DNA of 64,000 nt from Gordonia hydrophobica NBRC 16057 (GCF_001592365.1 NZ_BCWU01000003.1:62001-126000); one strand, 5' to 3'. Shown: positions 19,842 to 28,513, counted from the first letter of the stretch. Program-made: numbers and translations. Notes: generated by a model not told the origin, from the sequence alone.

Positions 19842-20614
19842 CGGACCGCCTCCGCCGTGTCGATGTCTTCGCCGAGGTAGGCCGCCACCACGGCGGGATC
19901 GTTGCGCACCTCATCAGCGGTCCCCGAGGCGATCAATCGACCGAAGTCGAGAACGTTGATCCGTTCGCACACGTCGAGGATCAGGCTCAGATCGTGGTCG
20001 ACCAACAGGATGGACACACCACGTTCAGCGATGCTCTGCAACTGTCGCCCGAGGACCAGGCTGGCGTCGGAATCGAGTCCGGCTGCAGGCTCGTCCAGCA
20101 GCAGGAGCGCAGGCTCGGTCGCGAGCGCCCGTGCGACGCTGACAAGCTTGCGCTCGCCGAGCGACAGATCCGGCGGGTAAGCGTCCAGGTGAGCAGTCAA
20201 TCCGACCAGGTCAAGGACCTCTTCGACGGCGCTCGACAGCATCGTCGAGGTGCGTGGACGTACAAATTCCACGATCGGCGACCACCACCGTGCATTCTCG
20301 GTCGAGACGAGGACGTTCTCAGCGACGGTGAGATCCTCGAACAGTTCCAGACTTTGAAAGGTGCGGCTGACTCCAGCCGCGACCCGGGCATGGGCGGCCA
20401 GCGGAAGGACGTCGATGCCTCCGAGCTCGACCTTCCCGGAGGCTTTCGCGTATCCGGTCACCGAGTCGATGAACGTCGTCTTACCCGCTCCGTTGGGGCC
20501 GATCAGGCCGGCGAACTCGCCGGGTTCGACAGTGATCGATACCGAGTCGAGTGCGAGCACACCGCCGTATCGGACGGTGAGATCTTCGGTGCGAAAGGCA
20601 CCAGGTCTTGTCAT
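19838..20614 (-). CDS. ABC transporter ATP-binding protein (LivG type)
   Basis: A 258-aa ATPase with Walker A GPNGAGKTTFIDSVTG, the LivG-specific GVSRTFQSLELFEDLTVAENV, signature LSLGERKLVSVARAL, and Walker B LLLLDEPAAGLDSD. It partners LivF. The signature is LSLGE instead of LSGGE. The ATG at 20614 follows AAGGGG and is the first start of the nine-gene operon. A strong hairpin at 20695-20736 separates it from the SDR gene upstream, so the promoter should lie in 20615-20694. Confidence 0.9.
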   Translation of the reverse strand: MTRPGAFRTEDLTVRYGGVLALDSVSITVEPGEFAGLIGPNGAGKTTFIDSVTGYAKASGKVELGGIDVLPLAAHARVAAGVSRTFQSLELFEDLTVAENVLVSTENARWWSPIVEFVRPRTSTMLSSAVEEVLDLVGLTAHLDAYPPDLSLGERKLVSVARALATEPALLLLDEPAAGLDSDASLVLGRQLQSIAERGVSILLVDHDLSLILDVCERINVLDFGRLIASGTADEVRNDPAVVAAYLGEDIDTAEAVR

Positions 20615-20694
20615 CGGGGCCCCTTTCAAGGGCAGCCGCCATCGCGACATGGGAGAGATACGTCGAGGCCGACGGCCGCGACACGAGAAGAAGC

Positions 20695-20736
20695 AACCTG
20701 GGCCCTGCACAGTCAGCTGACTGTGCAGGCCAGGTT
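20695..20736 (-). terminator. Strong terminator hairpin between SDR and livG
   Basis: The core CCTGCACAGTCAGC and its mirror form a 26-bp perfect palindrome. It is extended by AACCTGG / CCAGGTT with a 2-nt bulge. It begins 12 bp after the SDR stop and is followed on the minus strand by a pyrimidine-rich GCTTCTTCTC. Confidence 0.8.
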
Positions 20737-20747
20737 TCAGCGACCGG

Positions 20748-21464
20748 TCAGACGGTCAGATAGCCACCGTCGACAGGGAGCACGGCTCCGGTGATGAACG
20801 CGGCGTCAGGACCGGCGAGAAAGGCGATCGCCCTGCCGATGTCATCGACCTGGCCGATCCGGTTGAGAGGAGTCCGATCGAGCAGGCCCGCGTACACCTC
20901 CGGTGCCACGTCGCGAGTCTTCTCCAGCAACGGGGTCTCGATCCACCCGGGCGCGACCGCATTGACTCGCACGCCGTGAGGTGCATAGGTCTGGCAGAGC
21001 GATTTGGTGAGTTGGACGATGCCGCCCTTGCTGGCGGCGTACGCCGGACTCACCGACGAACCGAATACGCTGTACATCGACGCGATCAGGACGATCGAGC
21101 CACCGTCTTGGAACAGCAGTTCACGGGCAGCATGGCAGCAGCGGTGCGCCGCCAGCAGGTTCACATCGATCACTGCGGCGAACCCGACCGGATCCTGCTC
21201 GTCCTCGCCGAGCGAGATCCCGGCCGCGGGCACCAGGATGTCCAGCGAGTCGAGGCCGGCAAAGAACGCGGTGACGGCGTCACCGTCGGTCACATCGAGT
21301 TCGCTGACGGTGACTCCCGGGATCGCCTCCACACTGGCTGCGCCTAAACCGACCGCGTGCACAGTGGCACCCCGCTCGGCGAGAAGCCTCGCCGTACCGA
21401 GCCCGATGCCGGAAGTGCCTCCGGTCACGACCGCGACGCGGCCGACGAGTGAGTTATCAGTCAT
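20748..21464 (-). CDS. Classical SDR oxidoreductase
   Basis: The 238-aa SDR has GGTSGIGLGTA, the NAG-equivalent VPAAGIS, catalytic Ser region LIASMYSVFG, and YAASKGGIVQ with Tyr and Lys. The Asp at the end of the second strand region (SELDVTD) and missing basic residues after GATVHAVG suggest NAD rather than NADP. It is the third gene of the alcohol dehydrogenase / cupin / SDR operon (25-bp gap, GGAGA before ATG). It probably interconverts a secondary alcohol and ketone of the same pathway. Confidence 0.85.
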   Translation of the reverse strand: MTDNSLVGRVAVVTGGTSGIGLGTARLLAERGATVHAVGLGAASVEAIPGVTVSELDVTDGDAVTAFFAGLDSLDILVPAAGISLGEDEQDPVGFAAVIDVNLLAAHRCCHAARELLFQDGGSIVLIASMYSVFGSSVSPAYAASKGGIVQLTKSLCQTYAPHGVRVNAVAPGWIETPLLEKTRDVAPEVYAGLLDRTPLNRIGQVDDIGRAIAFLAGPDAAFITGAVLPVDGGYLTV

Positions 21465-21488
21465 CTGGATCTCCAGGGATCGTCGGCG

Positions 21489-22022
21489 TCAGCGACGGAA
21501 CAGCTCATCGTTGATCTTGAGCCCGTGGTCGCGGCAGTACTCCTCATAACGGTGGATGTTGTAGAAGGTGTCCTCGGTGAGTACGACATTGTCGTCCTCG
21601 TCGTACCAGTCGATGGACCCGTTGAGGACGAAGAACGTCTCGAAGCCGTCGGGATTGACCGAGCGGAGGGTATGGATTACCCCGGGGCTCTCGACGACCA
21701 CGTCGCCCGCCGAGGCTTCCCAGTCGTACTCCTCGTACCCCCAGCTCCCACGGACGGTATAACCGAGGACTCCCGACCGGTGCTTGTGGCGACCGAGCAC
21801 ACCCGGACCGTCCGAACGGACCATGGCGCCCCATTGCCCGAGGCGGACGTCGAACCACAGGTAGCGGGCCCACATGCCTTCGGAGCCTTCGACGAACATC
21901 CACGGTGAGTACGCTTCGTCGGCCGGGGCATAGATGTCGTTGAGCTGGTAGCGGAGCGCGACGTCGTTGAGGGCGTCCTTCTCGTTGAGGGTGATGGCGT
22001 CGGCGTCGATGTGAAGAGACAT
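21489..22022 (-). CDS. Cupin dioxygenase, 2,4'-dihydroxyacetophenone dioxygenase family
   Basis: A 177-aa cupin, the same length as the founding 2,4'-dihydroxyacetophenone dioxygenase. That enzyme uses Fe to cleave the C-C bond between a carbonyl and a hydroxymethyl carbon, giving a carboxylic acid and formate. Metal-binding cupin motifs are seen as GRHKHRSGVLGYTVRGSWGYEE (two His and a downstream Glu, motif 1) and ESPGVIHTLRS (motif 2 His). It lies between a butanediol-dehydrogenase-like enzyme and an SDR, which suits cleavage of an alpha-hydroxyketone. Substrate unknown. AAAGGAA precedes the ATG. Confidence 0.72.
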   Translation of the reverse strand: MSLHIDADAITLNEKDALNDVALRYQLNDIYAPADEAYSPWMFVEGSEGMWARYLWFDVRLGQWGAMVRSDGPGVLGRHKHRSGVLGYTVRGSWGYEEYDWEASAGDVVVESPGVIHTLRSVNPDGFETFFVLNGSIDWYDEDDNVVLTEDTFYNIHRYEEYCRDHGLKINDELFRR

Positions 22023-22063
22023 GTGCGGAGTTCCTTTCGGGATTCTTCTGGGGTGACTGGTGG

Positions 22064-23113
22064 TCAGAGTGGTTTCGGAGTGATCAGGATCTTGGTGGGT
22101 CCACCTGCGCGGAGTTCGTCGAAGGCCTCGCAGACGGAGTCGAGCGGGCGTGTCTGCACCCAGCCGTCGGGGTCGTACCCGCCGGCGGCCATCTCGGCGA
22201 TCACCGCTCGGAAGTCGTCGTCGGTGTACGTCGACGAACCGTGAACACTCACCTCGCGGTAGAGCAGGCTCGTTGGATCGAAAGCTGTCGGACCTTCGTG
22301 AATTCCGAGCACCACCACCTGGCCTCGCGGCCCGAGCGCGGAGATCGCCTCCGTCAGGACAGCGCCGACGCCCGCCGCCTCAACGGCCACGTCGAGGTTT
22401 CGGCCATCGAGGACATCGACGACGGCCCGCTCTCGCGGATCGAACACCTCGGCGCCGTGGCGGGCGGCGACCTCCCTGCGATCCGACGAGAGGTCGCAGA
22501 CGAGAATGTCGGAGACGCCCGCAGCGCGCAGAGCGAAGAGCGCGCCGAGTCCGATCGGTCCGGCTCCGCCGACGAAGGCGACCTTTGTTGAGGAATCCAC
22601 TACGCGGCCGACACCGTGCCGGGCGACCGCCATCGGCTCGACCAAGGCGCCGCTGAGCAAGCTCACTTCGGCTGGCAGCCGAAAGGCCATCGACGCCTTC
22701 ACGACGGTCGACGTCGACAATCCGCCGCCGGGGCCGCTCAAGCCATGGAACGCTAGGGACGCACAGACATTCGGCAATCCGTGCGTACAGCCGACGCAAA
22801 CTCCGCAACTGTAGGTGGGTCGGACCGCGACGCGGTCACCGACAGCCAGGTCCGTGACTGCAGAGCCCATCGCCACGACCGTCCCGGAGAATTCGTGACC
22901 GAGGACGACGGGCAGGCTCTGCCCGGTCAGTGGATGCGCGCCCACGGGCGTCACCGTCTGGTGTGCGAAGTACTCGTGAAGATCCGATCCACAGACGCCG
23001 CAGTAGGCGACGTCGATTCTGATCTCGTCGACGCCCAGGTCCGGAAGCACGATCTCCTCGATCCGGAGGTCGCCGACTCCGTAGTACACCGCTCCGCGGT
23101 CCGCACTCGCCAT
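22064..23113 (-). CDS. Zinc alcohol dehydrogenase, 2,3-butanediol dehydrogenase-like
   Basis: The 349-aa MDR enzyme has the catalytic zinc motifs CGVCGSDLHEY and GHEFSG, a structural-zinc lobe CGVCVGCTHGLPNVC (four Cys), and a nucleotide fold VGGAGPIGLGALFALR. The YCGVCGSDLHEY segment with the EPMAVARHGV loop is typical of 2,3-butanediol/sorbitol dehydrogenase relatives, which oxidise vicinal diols to hydroxyketones. I chose the ATG at 23113; an adjacent GTG at 23116 is possible. It is the first gene of its operon and is divergent from a TetR regulator, with a candidate operator 18 bp upstream. Confidence 0.83.
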   Translation of the reverse strand: MASADRGAVYYGVGDLRIEEIVLPDLGVDEIRIDVAYCGVCGSDLHEYFAHQTVTPVGAHPLTGQSLPVVLGHEFSGTVVAMGSAVTDLAVGDRVAVRPTYSCGVCVGCTHGLPNVCASLAFHGLSGPGGGLSTSTVVKASMAFRLPAEVSLLSGALVEPMAVARHGVGRVVDSSTKVAFVGGAGPIGLGALFALRAAGVSDILVCDLSSDRREVAARHGAEVFDPRERAVVDVLDGRNLDVAVEAAGVGAVLTEAISALGPRGQVVVLGIHEGPTAFDPTSLLYREVSVHGSSTYTDDDFRAVIAEMAAGGYDPDGWVQTRPLDSVCEAFDELRAGGPTKILITPKPL

Positions 23114-23130
23114 CACTGTCCGTTCTTTCG

Positions 23131-23150
23131 TTAACCAAGTGATCGTTCGC
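23131..23150. promoter_or_regulatory. Candidate TetR operator upstream of the alcohol dehydrogenase
   Basis: TTAACCAAGTGATCGTTCGC matches the site at 23296-23315 at 14 of 20 positions (TTAACCAANNNANCGTNCG in common). It lies 18 bp from the dehydrogenase ATG, where a repressor would block transcription. Confidence 0.5.
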
Positions 23151-23295
23151 TTTGTCGATCGGAACGCTACTGTGACGCACGCCTCGTGTCAACAGTCACA
23201 TCTCAAGGGGAGACTCCAACTATTGCCAGCGCAGGACGACTAGAAAGCGCTCAACGACTGCAGAATCTCGGAACCGGCAGACAAGGAGAGTATGC

Positions 23296-23315
23296 TTAAC
23301 CAAACAAACGTACGG
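23296..23315. promoter_or_regulatory. Candidate TetR operator upstream of its own gene
   Basis: TTAACCAAACAAACGTACGG, the partner of the site at 23131-23150, lies 21 bp from the TetR ATG. Two related sites, one before each divergent gene, fit autoregulation plus control of the operon. Confidence 0.5.
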
Positions 23316-23336
23316 ATAAATTACGAGAGAAGAACC

Positions 23337-23948
23337 ATGCAACGCACGCGGACACGAGACGGCAGCGGGCGGATAGTCGTCGTCGACGCAGCCATCTCCT
23401 GCTTCACGGAACGCGGATACCACGCCACGACGATGCGTGACATCGCGTCGGGCGCCGGGATCACTGTGGCGTCGATCTATCACTACTACGCGTCCAAGCA
23501 GGAGATTCTGCAGGACATCATGACGACGACGATGAAGGCCACGATCGAGTTGACGCGCGATGCAGTGCTCGATGCTGGGAGCTCCCCGGCCGACCAACTG
23601 TCCGCCGCGATGTACGCGTGGGTCATCTTCCACACCACCCGTCAGCCGGAAGCCCTGATCGGCGCATCCGAGCTCCGGAGCCTTGAGGACGACGGATTCC
23701 AGACGGTGACATCGCTGCGTCACGAGCAGGAGATCATCTTCAGGTCAGTGATCGAACGCGGCGTCCGCGTCGGCGACTTCCACACCGCCCATCCCGGCGA
23801 AGCCGCCCGCGCCGCGCTCGCCATGGGCGCGAACATTTCGTCGTGGTACCGAGCCGACACCAAACTCAGTCCCGAAGAACTCGCCGACCGCTACTGCGCA
23901 CTCATCCTCGGAACAGTCCGGGCCTCCGACGCGATCGGTTCCGCCTGA
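23337..23948 (+). CDS. TetR-family transcriptional regulator
   Basis: A 203-aa regulator with the TetR helix-turn-helix at residues about 21-60 (FTERGYHATTMRDIASGAG, then ITVASIYHYYASKQEIL), followed by an all-helical ligand domain. The YHYYASK form and the shape of the C-terminal domain resemble regulators of lipid and CoA-ester catabolism, but the ligand cannot be read. The ATG at 23337 follows GAGAGAAGA. An upstream in-frame start at 23292 would begin inside the operator-like site. It is divergent from the dehydrogenase/cupin/SDR operon, its likely target. Confidence 0.87.
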   Translation: MQRTRTRDGSGRIVVVDAAISCFTERGYHATTMRDIASGAGITVASIYHYYASKQEILQDIMTTTMKATIELTRDAVLDAGSSPADQLSAAMYAWVIFHTTRQPEALIGASELRSLEDDGFQTVTSLRHEQEIIFRSVIERGVRVGDFHTAHPGEAARAALAMGANISSWYRADTKLSPEELADRYCALILGTVRASDAIGSA

Positions 23949-24037
23949 ACTCACTGCCCATCGGAGCGAGGGTCCAGGCACCGCCGCATCGCGCCCGACT
24001 CATCGACGCTCACCGTAATCCATGTCACAGTAGTGGC

Positions 24038-25645
24038 GTGACCACCCAGCTTCCGCACCGCGATGTCATCGCCGCATCGTGGCGGCGCGTGCGCTCCACC
24101 GGCCTCGCCCCCGACGCACGCCCGACCCCGATCCTCACCGACGTCGCCGCCGCAGATCCGCTTCTCGACGCCGCGCGACCGGTCCTGGCTCGGGCCGCAG
24201 AGGTTCTCGGTGGGACCAAGACCGCGCTGCTGCTGGTCGACGATCAGAGCCGGATGGTCGCGCGCGTCTCGGCCGATGCGACGCTCGAACGACGACTCGC
24301 CGACGCCGGTGCGGTGGACGGTGCAGCCTTCGACGAGGAGGCGATGGGCACCACCGCGCTCGGCACCACGGCCGAGGTGCGCGGCGACGTCACGATCAAC
24401 AGCGAAGAGCACTATCTGGAGCAGTTCCGGTCGCTGAGCTGCTTCGGGCGGCCGATCGTGCATCCGGCGACTCGACGGGTCGCGGGCGTGATCTGCATGA
24501 CCGAGGTCGCACCGCGCATCAATCCGCTCTCGGTGCCGTTGATCCGCGGACTGGTGGACGACATCGCCGAGCGCCTGCTGAATCGCTCGCACGCCGACCA
24601 TCGCGCCGTGATCGCCGCGTTCGAACGCGCCGCCCGGCGACGCGACATCGGGGTCGCCGCAGTCGGCGACGACCTCCAGCTCACGAACGCCCTCGCGGCG
24701 GGCCTGCTCGGTCCGGGCGACTTCGGCACCCTGCGGATGATGGTGCACGCGCCGTCGAACCACGACCGCGTCATCACGCTCGTCTCCGGCATCAGCGCCG
24801 ACGTCGCGATCGACCGAATCCCCGGCGTGCGCAGCGCCGCCGTGTTCCGCCTTCGACCGCGCATCGAGGACGACGACACCACTCCGCTGCCCGCGCCGAC
24901 GGCTCCGGCCGCATCGATCGCGATCTGCGGCGAGCACGGGACCGGTCGCACCACGCGCGCAGCGTCGCTGGTGCCCGAGAAGCACCTGCGCCTCGACGTC
25001 GCCGCCACCCTGCTCGACGGCTGCGCACCGGATGTCGCGGGCGCGATCGCACAGTCCCGCGCCGACGGTTCCGGCCTCGTCGTCGACGGCGCCGATCTGC
25101 TCGACGACCGCTCGTTGCGGCTACTGCAGGCCGCGGTCAGCGCGCACGATCCCGCCCGGCCGCCGATCGTCGTGATCTCCGAACCTGCCACGGGCGCGTC
25201 GTCGTCCCTGGCTGCGCTCCTCGCCTGCTGCCGCCATCGGGTCACGCTGCCGCCGCTGCGGCAGCGCACCGGCGAGCTCGCCGCCCTCGGCCAGCAGATC
25301 GTCGAACGGATCGATCCGCAGTTGGAGCTGGGCTCGGCCGCCGCCGATGCCCTGGTCTGCCAGGAATGGCCCGGTAACCTCACCGAGCTGTCGATCGTGC
25401 TCGAGGAGGCCGCCGCCACCACGCTCGCGCGAGGCTCACGTCAGATCACCGCCGCCGATCTCCCCGCCGAGTATCGAGGGTCGAGCCGTGCCGCCCGACT
25501 GATGGGGATGGAGCAGGCCGAACGTCAGGCGATCATCGACGCCCTCGATGCCGCCGCGGGCAACAAGTCGAGCGCCGCCAAAGCGTTGGGCGTCTCTCGC
25601 ACCACGCTGTACGCCCGGATTCGGGCCCTCGGCATCGGCGGTTGA
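24038..25645 (+). CDS. AcoR/MimR-like Fis-family activator with degenerate AAA+ domain
   Basis: The 535-aa protein has the architecture of sigma-54 activators: N-terminal HRDVIAASWRRVRSTGL, a GAF sensor (EEAMGTTALGTTAEVRGDV, ATRRVAGVICMTEV), an AAA+ region and a C-terminal Fis helix-turn-helix (NKSSAAKALGVSRTTLYARIRALG). The AAA+ core is decayed. Walker A reads GEHGTGRTT without the usual Lys, Walker B reads LVVDGADLL, and no GAFTGA loop is present. It therefore should not drive sigma-54 promoters and probably activates through the main sigma factor, as proposed for actinobacterial MimR-type regulators. The GTG at 24038 gives the standard family N-terminus. Likely targets are the aldehyde and alcohol dehydrogenase genes that follow. 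Confidence 0.82.
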   Translation: MTTQLPHRDVIAASWRRVRSTGLAPDARPTPILTDVAAADPLLDAARPVLARAAEVLGGTKTALLLVDDQSRMVARVSADATLERRLADAGAVDGAAFDEEAMGTTALGTTAEVRGDVTINSEEHYLEQFRSLSCFGRPIVHPATRRVAGVICMTEVAPRINPLSVPLIRGLVDDIAERLLNRSHADHRAVIAAFERAARRRDIGVAAVGDDLQLTNALAAGLLGPGDFGTLRMMVHAPSNHDRVITLVSGISADVAIDRIPGVRSAAVFRLRPRIEDDDTTPLPAPTAPAASIAICGEHGTGRTTRAASLVPEKHLRLDVAATLLDGCAPDVAGAIAQSRADGSGLVVDGADLLDDRSLRLLQAAVSAHDPARPPIVVISEPATGASSSLAALLACCRHRVTLPPLRQRTGELAALGQQIVERIDPQLELGSAAADALVCQEWPGNLTELSIVLEEAAATTLARGSRQITAADLPAEYRGSSRAARLMGMEQAERQAIIDALDAAAGNKSSAAKALGVSRTTLYARIRALGIGG

Positions 25646-25675
25646 GCGGCACTCTGCCCGACCGTCCAGCACAAC

Positions 25676-25692
25676 TGTCCACATTCTGCACA
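25676..25692. promoter_or_regulatory. Candidate activator site upstream of the aldehyde dehydrogenase
   Basis: TGTCCA-CATTC-TGCACA is an inverted repeat with one mismatch, 132 bp upstream of the aldehyde dehydrogenase start and 31 bp past the activator stop. Position and shape fit an upstream activating site. No -24/-12 sigma-54 promoter is visible. Confidence 0.35.
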
Positions 25693-25823
25693 CGCACACC
25701 CTCTGGAAACCAGGGATAAATGATGCACGCCGCCAGTGGCGCGCATCACACCCACCGGCGCGTACCGCATAGGCCGTTTGCCGCGGGTGCCATTCCCGCA
25801 GGTTTCCGACACAGGAGGGTCAC

Positions 25824-27323
25824 ATGACCGCCACACTCAACTCGGCACTACTTCCCGAAGTCGCTGACTTCGTCTCTCGCGACCGTCAGATGCTGATCGG
25901 CGGCCAGTGGGTCGACGCCGCGTCCGGCCGCACATTCGCCACGCACGATCCCGCGACCGGACAGATCATCACCAACGTTCCGCACGGCGACGCCACCGAC
26001 ATCGACCGCGCCGTCGCCGCCGCTCGCGCCGCCTACGAGGGCCCGTGGAGCCGGATGAAGCCGAACGAGCGCGAGCGTCTCATCTGGCGCGTCGGCGACA
26101 TCATGTCCGAACGCGCCGAGATCTTCGGTCAGCTCGAAGCGCTCGACAACGGTAAATCCGTCGCCATCGCGACCGCCGTCGACGTGAGCTGGTCCGCCGA
26201 CGTGTGGCGCTACAACGCAGGCTTGGCGACCAAGATCAAGGGCTCGGCCATCACACCGTCGATGCCGTTCGCCGGCCCCGACGCCGAGTTCCACGCGTAC
26301 ACCCGAAAAGAGTCCCTCGGTGTGTGCGGACAGATCATTCCGTGGAACTTCCCGATCCTGATGGCGACGTGGAAGCTGGCGCCCGCCCTCGCCGCGGGCA
26401 ACACCGTCGTCCTCAAGCCCGCCGAGCAGACGCCGCTGAGCGCGCTGCTGCTGGCGCAGGTCTTCGAAGAAGCGGGCTTCCCGCCCGGCGTGGTCAACGT
26501 CGTCACCGGTTTCGGCGACGCAGGCGCCGCACTGTCGGCGCACATGGATGTCGACAAGGTCGCGTTCACCGGCTCCACCGAGGTCGGCAAGAAGATCGTC
26601 CAGGCCGCGACCGGCAACCTCAAGAAGGTCTCCCTCGAACTCGGCGGCAAGAGCCCGAACATCGTCTTCGCCGACGCCGACATCGAGTCGGCCGTCGCCG
26701 GATCGGTCGCCGCATGGATGTTCAACCACGGCCAGTGCTGTGTGGCAGGCACCCGCTTGTTCGTCCAGCGGAGCATCTTCGATGAGTTCACCCAGGCCGT
26801 CGCCGACGCTGCCGCGCAGGCCAAGATCGGTCCCGGACTCGATCCGACCACCGAGCTGGGCCCGCTGGTCTCGCAGGAGCAGTTCGACCGCGTCAGCCGC
26901 TACATCAACGAGGGCCTCGCCGACGGCGCTCGCGCCCTCACCGGCGGCAAGCGCTGGGGCGACCAGGGCTACTTCATCGAGCCGACCGTCTTCGTCGATG
27001 TGAAGCCCGAGTACTCGATCGTTGAGGAGGAGATCTTCGGACCCGTCGTCGCTGCACTGCCGTTCGACGACGAAGAGGATGTCGCACGCGCCGCGAACAA
27101 CTCGATCTACGGTCTCGCCGCAGGGATCTGGACCAAGGACCTCTCGAAGGCTCACCGCACGGCCGCGAAGGTGCAGGCCGGCTCGGTCTGGGTGAATCAG
27201 TACAACGGCTTCGACACCGCGCTCCCCTTCGGCGGGTTCAAGCAGTCCGGCTGGGGACGCGAGCTCGGCGACTCCGCCATCGATCTCTACACGCAGAACA
27301 AGTCCGTCAACATCGCTCTCTGA
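25824..27323 (+). CDS. NAD-dependent aldehyde dehydrogenase
   Basis: A complete 499-aa ALDH. Visible are the cofactor segment GQIIPWNFPILMATWKLAPALAAGNTVVLKPAEQTPLSA, the Gly-rich turn FTGSTEVGKK, catalytic Glu in LELGGKSPNIV, and nucleophile Cys in FNHGQCCVAGTRLF. The FNHGQCC motif and length fit the broad acetaldehyde/phenylacetaldehyde/betaine-aldehyde group. A strong AGGAGG precedes the ATG. It is followed 28 bp later by an NDMA-dependent alcohol dehydrogenase, so the pair oxidises an alcohol to its acid, under the AcoR/MimR-like regulator upstream. Confidence 0.92.
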   Translation: MTATLNSALLPEVADFVSRDRQMLIGGQWVDAASGRTFATHDPATGQIITNVPHGDATDIDRAVAAARAAYEGPWSRMKPNERERLIWRVGDIMSERAEIFGQLEALDNGKSVAIATAVDVSWSADVWRYNAGLATKIKGSAITPSMPFAGPDAEFHAYTRKESLGVCGQIIPWNFPILMATWKLAPALAAGNTVVLKPAEQTPLSALLLAQVFEEAGFPPGVVNVVTGFGDAGAALSAHMDVDKVAFTGSTEVGKKIVQAATGNLKKVSLELGGKSPNIVFADADIESAVAGSVAAWMFNHGQCCVAGTRLFVQRSIFDEFTQAVADAAAQAKIGPGLDPTTELGPLVSQEQFDRVSRYINEGLADGARALTGGKRWGDQGYFIEPTVFVDVKPEYSIVEEEIFGPVVAALPFDDEEDVARAANNSIYGLAAGIWTKDLSKAHRTAAKVQAGSVWVNQYNGFDTALPFGGFKQSGWGRELGDSAIDLYTQNKSVNIAL

Positions 27324-27351
27324 CCCGCCACTCACCACGTAAGGACCCCAC

Positions 27352-28461
27352 ATGAAGACCAAAGCAGCAGTCCTCCTCGAGGCTGGCAAACCCTTCGAGA
27401 TCATGGAGCTCGACCTCGACGGCCCCGGTCCGGGCGAGGTGCTGATCAAGTACACCGCTGCCGGCCTGTGCCACTCCGACCTGCACCTCACCGACGGCGA
27501 CCTGCCCCCGCGCTACCCCATCGTCGGCGGTCACGAGGGCTCCGGAATCATCGAGGAGGTGGGCCCCGGCGTCACCAAGGTGAAGCCCGGCGACCACGTG
27601 GTGTGCAGCTTCATCCCGAACTGCGGCACCTGCCGTTACTGCTCCACCGGCCGTCAGAACCTGTGCGATATGGGCGCCACCATCCTGGAGGGCTCCATGC
27701 CCGACGGCTCGTTCCGCTTCCACGGCAACGGCCAGGACTTCGGCGCCATGTGCATGCTCGGCACCTTCGCCGAACGCGCCACCATCTCCCAGCACTCGGT
27801 GGTCAAGGTCGACGACTGGCTGCCGCTGGAGACCGCCGTCCTCGTCGGCTGCGGCGTCCCGTCCGGGTGGGGCACCGCCGTCAACGCGGGCAACCTGCGC
27901 GCCGGCGACACCGCCGTCATCTACGGCATCGGCGGCCTCGGCATCAACGCCGTCCAGGGCGCCGTGTCTGCCGGATGCAAGTACGTGGTGGTCGTGGATC
28001 CGGTGGAGATGAAGCGGGATCAGGCACTCAAGTTCGGGGCGACGCACGCCTTCGCAACGGCGGAAGAGGCACAGGAGAAAGTCACCGAGCTGACCTGGGG
28101 ACAGGGTGCCGACGCGGCGCTGATCCTCGTCGGCACCGTGGACGAGGCAGTGGTGTCCGCGGCGACCGCGGTGATCGGCAAGGGCGGAAAGGTCGTCATC
28201 ACCGGGCTCGCCGATCCCACCAAGTTGACCGTGCACGTCTCCGGAACCGACCTGACGCTGAATCAGAAGACGATCATGGGGACCCTCTTCGGCTCCATGA
28301 ACCCGCAGTACGACATCGTCAAACTGCTCCGCCTTTACGACGCCGGCGAACTCAAGCTCGATGAGCTCGTCACCCAGCGCTATTCGCTCGAAGACGTCAA
28401 CAAGGGCTACCAGGATCTCCGCGACGGCAAGAACGTCCGCGGCGTGATCATGCACGCCTGA
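27352..28461 (+). CDS. NDMA-dependent (mycofactocin-type) alcohol dehydrogenase
   Basis: The 369-aa zinc MDR enzyme belongs to the nicotinoprotein group that keeps NAD(H) bound and needs an external acceptor (NDMA in vitro, mycofactocin in vivo). Signatures are AGLCHSDLHLTDGDLPPRYPIVGGHEGSGIIEEVG, here split by the catalytic zinc ligands, the structural zinc lobe CGTCRYCSTGRQNLC, and the IYGIGGLGINAVQGA nucleotide fold. The product is annotated widely in Gordonia and Mycobacterium next to such aldehyde dehydrogenases. It is the last gene of its unit; a GC-rich hairpin follows at 28473. Confidence 0.9.
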   Translation: MKTKAAVLLEAGKPFEIMELDLDGPGPGEVLIKYTAAGLCHSDLHLTDGDLPPRYPIVGGHEGSGIIEEVGPGVTKVKPGDHVVCSFIPNCGTCRYCSTGRQNLCDMGATILEGSMPDGSFRFHGNGQDFGAMCMLGTFAERATISQHSVVKVDDWLPLETAVLVGCGVPSGWGTAVNAGNLRAGDTAVIYGIGGLGINAVQGAVSAGCKYVVVVDPVEMKRDQALKFGATHAFATAEEAQEKVTELTWGQGADAALILVGTVDEAVVSAATAVIGKGGKVVITGLADPTKLTVHVSGTDLTLNQKTIMGTLFGSMNPQYDIVKLLRLYDAGELKLDELVTQRYSLEDVNKGYQDLRDGKNVRGVIMHA

Positions 28462-28472
28462 CCCACCAGACC

Positions 28473-28513
28473 CCGCGGGTCCGTCGACGCACATGAGGTC
28501 GGCGGGCCCGCGG
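28473..28513. terminator. Bidirectional terminator hairpin
   Basis: CCGCGGGTCCG pairs with CGGGCCCGCGG (one G-U type pair) around a 19-nt loop, between the convergent alcohol dehydrogenase and flavin reductase genes. Confidence 0.6.

Noticed and set aside
25646..25823. Sigma-54 promoter for the aldehyde dehydrogenase
   Set aside because: No GG-N10-GC at -24/-12 was seen, and the regulator lacks the GAFTGA loop.
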